Assembly: GCF_016427505.1 (NCBI RefSeq)
Contig: NZ_JAELXS010000006.1
Coordinates: 217,971-281,970 of the forward strand
Direction of reading: 5' to 3'
From: Sphingomonas mollis
Lineage (GTDB): Bacteria; Pseudomonadota; Alphaproteobacteria; Sphingomonadales; Sphingomonadaceae
Length of the DNA stretch: 64,000 nt
The notes below the pieces were generated by a model. That model made no database searches. It was not told where the DNA came from and saw only the letters and a program-made list of their open reading frames with translations. Below, piece by piece: positions 61,812 to 64,000 of this stretch. Every line of letters begins with the position of its first letter. The stretch's first letter is position 1. Position numbers and translations under genes: made by a program.

Positions 61812-63113
61812 ATGGCACCGCTTCCCCCCTTCCCCTGGCTCGACGTCGTCATCATCCTCGCGCTGGTTGCGTTGAATGGCGTCTTTGCGATGAGCGAACT
61901 CGCCGTCGTGTCCTCGCGCAAGGCGCGGCTGGAGGCGATGGCGCGCAGTGGCCGGTCGGGCTCGCGGGCGGCGATGCTGCTGGCGGCCGATCCCGGCAAG
62001 TTCCTGTCCTCGGTCCAGATCGGCATCACGCTGATCGGTATTCTGGCCGGCGCCTATTCGGGTGCGAGCCTCGGCACCCCCACGGGCGCGCGGCTGGAGG
62101 CGCTGGGCGTGCCGGCGGAGACGGCGGGGACGCTGGGTTTCGCGCTGGTCATCACGCTGACGACCTATGCCTCGCTCATCATCGGCGAGCTGGTGCCCAA
62201 GCAGATCGCGCTGCGATCGCCGGAGACGGTGGCGTCGCTGGTCGCGATCCCGATGCGCTGGCTGGCGGTATTCACCGCGCCGCTCGTCTGGCTGCTCGAT
62301 TCGACCAGCGCGCTGATCTTTCGCCTGTTGCGGCTGGACCGCAGCAACGAGGATCAGGTGACGGCGGAGGAACTGCACCTGATCGTCGCCGAGGCATCGA
62401 AATCGGGCGTGATCGAAGAGCATGAACGCTCGATCATCTCCGGCGTCGTGCGGCTGGCGGACCGGCCGGTGCGCGAGATCATGACGCCGCGCACCGAGGT
62501 CGACTGGCTCGATTGCCGCGCCGACGAAGCGACGATCCACGCCAAGCTGTTGTCGACGCAACATACGCGGTTGCCGATCGGCGACGGGTCGATCGACAAC
62601 ATGGTCGGCGTGGTGCAGGCGCGCGATATCGCGGCGGCGCTGTTGCGCGGCGAGCGGATCGACCTGAACGTGCTGAAGCGCAAGGTGCCGGTGGTGATCG
62701 ACCGGATCGACGCGCCCGACGCGTTGCTGGCGCTGCGTCAGGCGGAAGTGCCGATGGCGCTGATCCACGATGAATACGGCCATTTCGAGGGGATCGTGAC
62801 ACCGGCCGACCTGTTGTCGGCGATCGGCGGGACGTTCGCCTCCGACGCCGATCCCGACGAATCGCCGCCGGTCGTCGAGCGCGACGACGGGTCGTTGCTG
62901 GTGGCGGGGACGGCGTCGGCGGACGCGCTGGCCGACCGGCTGGGTATCGACCTGCCCGAGGACCGCGATTTCGCGACCGTGGCCGGGCTGGCGCTGGCGG
63001 TATTCCGGCATCTGCCGGCGGAGGGTGAGAGCTTCATCGAGCAGGGCTGGCGGTTCGAGGTCGTCGATCTGGACGGGCGGCGGATCGACAAATTGCTGGT
63101 GAGCGCGGTCTGA
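61812..63113 (+). CDS. Hemolysin/CorC family (CNNM + CBS) protein
   Basis: 433 residues from ATG 61812. Four membrane helices of the CNNM domain (MSELAVVSSRKARLEAMA, QIGITLIGILAGAYSG, TYASLIIGELVPKQIAL), then two CBS repeats (IMTPRTEVDWLDCRA, TRLPIGDGSIDNMVGVV) and a C-terminal CorC_HlyC domain (GLALAVFRHLPAEGESF). Related to magnesium/cobalt efflux proteins. The hairpin at 63117 may end it. Confidence 0.93.
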   Translation: MAPLPPFPWLDVVIILALVALNGVFAMSELAVVSSRKARLEAMARSGRSGSRAAMLLAADPGKFLSSVQIGITLIGILAGAYSGASLGTPTGARLEALGVPAETAGTLGFALVITLTTYASLIIGELVPKQIALRSPETVASLVAIPMRWLAVFTAPLVWLLDSTSALIFRLLRLDRSNEDQVTAEELHLIVAEASKSGVIEEHERSIISGVVRLADRPVREIMTPRTEVDWLDCRADEATIHAKLLSTQHTRLPIGDGSIDNMVGVVQARDIAAALLRGERIDLNVLKRKVPVVIDRIDAPDALLALRQAEVPMALIHDEYGHFEGIVTPADLLSAIGGTFASDADPDESPPVVERDDGSLLVAGTASADALADRLGIDLPEDRDFATVAGLALAVFRHLPAEGESFIEQGWRFEVVDLDGRRIDKLLVSAV

Positions 63114-63116
63114 CCC

Positions 63117-63148
63117 TATCGGCACCATGCCGTGCGATAGTGCCGATA
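63117..63148 (+). terminator. Hairpin after the CNNM/CorC gene
   Basis: TATCGGCAC (63117-63125) and GTGCCGATA (63140-63148) pair exactly with a 14-nt loop, 4 bp after the stop. No T-run. Confidence 0.5.
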
Positions 63149-63254
63149 CGGATCGATTCAGGCGAGTGTTCGTGACCGACCCGTTTCGTCGCGCCCTATA
63201 ATCCTGCTGTGGACATCGCGCTTGTACTGCCGCGATGCGAGAAGCGGGAATGCA

Positions 63255-64000
63255 ATGCCGGTCGATCAAGTGAAATCACGCCTCGCCTTCATGGAGGTGA
63301 GCGCGGATCAGCAGGCGACGGTCGCAGCGGTACGACCGCTGATCGGGAAACTGATCGGCAAGGCGCTGGACCGGTTCTACGCCCGCGTGCGGCAACAGCC
63401 CGAAACCGCCCGCTTCTTTCGCGACGGCAGCCATGTCAGTTCGGCCAAGGCGGCGCAGGAGTCGCACTGGATGAACATCGCGAACGGCCGGTTCGACGAG
63501 GAATTCCATGCCAGCGTGCGTCGGATCGGTGCGGTCCATGCCCGGATCGGGCTGGAACCGCGCTGGTATGTCGGTGCCTATGCACTGGTGCTGGAGGAAT
63601 TGCTGGCGGGGATCGGCCGCCATTACAGCCCATGGCGACGGGCGCTGGCGCTGTTCCGGGCGCCAACGGCGACGGATGCCAGCATCGCCATCGTCAAGGC
63701 GGCGTTGCTCGACATGGAATTGTCGCTGTCGGTGTATTTTGAGGAAGCACAGGTCGAACGCGACGCCGCGATCACCGCAACGGAGCAGGCGCTGACCGCC
63801 TTGGCATCGGGCGAGTTGACCACGACGCTGTCGGGGCTGCCGGGCAGCTTCGCGGTGCTGGAGAGCAGTTATAACGAGGCACTGGGCAAGCTGCGCGACC
63901 TGATCGGGTCGGTGACCGACAGCGCGACGACGATCCGGACGGGATCGGGCGAGATCGCGCAGGCGTCGGAGGATCTGGCGCGGCGGACGGAGAGCAATGC
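63255..64000 (+). CDS. Globin-coupled sensor methyl-accepting chemotaxis protein, 3' end missing
   Basis: 248 complete codons visible and the frame is open to base 64000. N-terminal protoglobin domain (about 1-165): LIGKALDRFYARVR, SAKAAQESHWMNIANGRF, and the proximal haem His95 in GAVHARIGLEPRWYVGAY. After it, ALTALASGELTTTLSGLPGS looks like a HAMP-like linker and IAQASEDLARRTESNA starts the signalling helix. Oxygen-sensing cytoplasmic chemoreceptor of HemAT type is expected; the output domain lies beyond the edge and could also be another kind. ATG 63255 has GCGGGAA upstream. Confidence 0.88.
   Translation, partial: MPVDQVKSRLAFMEVSADQQATVAAVRPLIGKLIGKALDRFYARVRQQPETARFFRDGSHVSSAKAAQESHWMNIANGRFDEEFHASVRRIGAVHARIGLEPRWYVGAYALVLEELLAGIGRHYSPWRRALALFRAPTATDASIAIVKAALLDMELSLSVYFEEAQVERDAAITATEQALTALASGELTTTLSGLPGSFAVLESSYNEALGKLRDLIGSVTDSATTIRTGSGEIAQASEDLARRTESN

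Overview
The window is high-GC alphaproteobacterial chromosome, most likely Sphingomonas or a close sphingomonad. This is inferred from the PEP-x-x-W-A-M-M C-terminal sorting signal on a secreted protein, a DUF6456 protein, the fdxA/S4/Suv3-type helicase/carD neighbourhood, a class I PHA synthase with phasin, and many GTG/TTG starts. Almost all genes are housekeeping or envelope genes packed with short gaps and 1-8 nt overlaps. No tRNA, rRNA, IS transposase, integrase or CRISPR array was seen.

Layout: 0-4.4 kb carries a partial XRE regulator, DUF6456, a divergent DapF homologue, an MpaB-type oxygenase and two GIN-domain secreted proteins behind a palindromic operator. 4.4-11 kb holds carD, a Tat-exported hydrolase, fdxA, an S4 protein, a Suv3-like helicase and an M23 endopeptidase. 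11-22.6 kb has DUF1176, a 3-hydroxyacyl-CoA dehydrogenase, an EF-hand lipoprotein, a PEP-CTERM phytase-like esterase, fasciclin, MerR-TipAS, a nucleoside transporter, YhhQ, argB, yggT, DUF167, folD, marC and an unrecognised 59-residue gene. 22.7-27.6 kb is a surface-glycan cluster: SGNH/SASA esterase, GT-C-like membrane protein, GtrA, methyltransferase and a GtrB-like GT2, which together could form a GtrA/GtrB/GT-C three-component glycosylation system.

27.6-33.8 kb is the accessory part. After an M48 protease comes a clearly AT-richer islet (about 29.4-31.9 kb) with a coupled three-gene operon: membrane-anchored protein, lipoprotein, streptogrisin-like S1 protease. The protease is split by a frameshift at an A6 tract. 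Next is a decayed copy of the 3' end of rel, a polytopic membrane protein gene, and the intact rel gene. The membrane gene therefore sits between two same-strand copies of the rel 3' end, as expected after insertion or recombination at that gene.

33.8-40.9 kb: rel, DUF2061, an AlaC-like aminotransferase, phaC, a phasin with an AKP-rich N-terminal tail, and clpS. phaB lies far away at 56.7 kb. Inverted 12-mers between phaC and the phasin gene look like PhaR operators. 41-51.4 kb: Crp/Fnr regulator, murA with a 5'-nucleotidase lipoprotein, a cystathionine synthase/phosphoribosyltransferase operon, HPP, and a pgeF-GNAT-midA-lgt overlap operon with TTG and CTG starts. 51.4-64 kb: AMP-ligase, a lone molybdopterin oxidoreductase subunit, hemH, phaB, small secreted proteins, a second phytase-like protein, rpmB, tadA, an OmpA lipoprotein, a CNNM/CorC protein, and the 5' part of a globin-coupled chemoreceptor at the right edge.

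Three families of dispersed intergenic palindromes are visible: CCGTTCG/GTCGAAG type at 2.7, 13.2 and 40.9 kb; TTCCTGC/GCAGGAAC type at 45.0 and 60.9 kb; and a perfect 29-bp inverted repeat at 53.2 kb.
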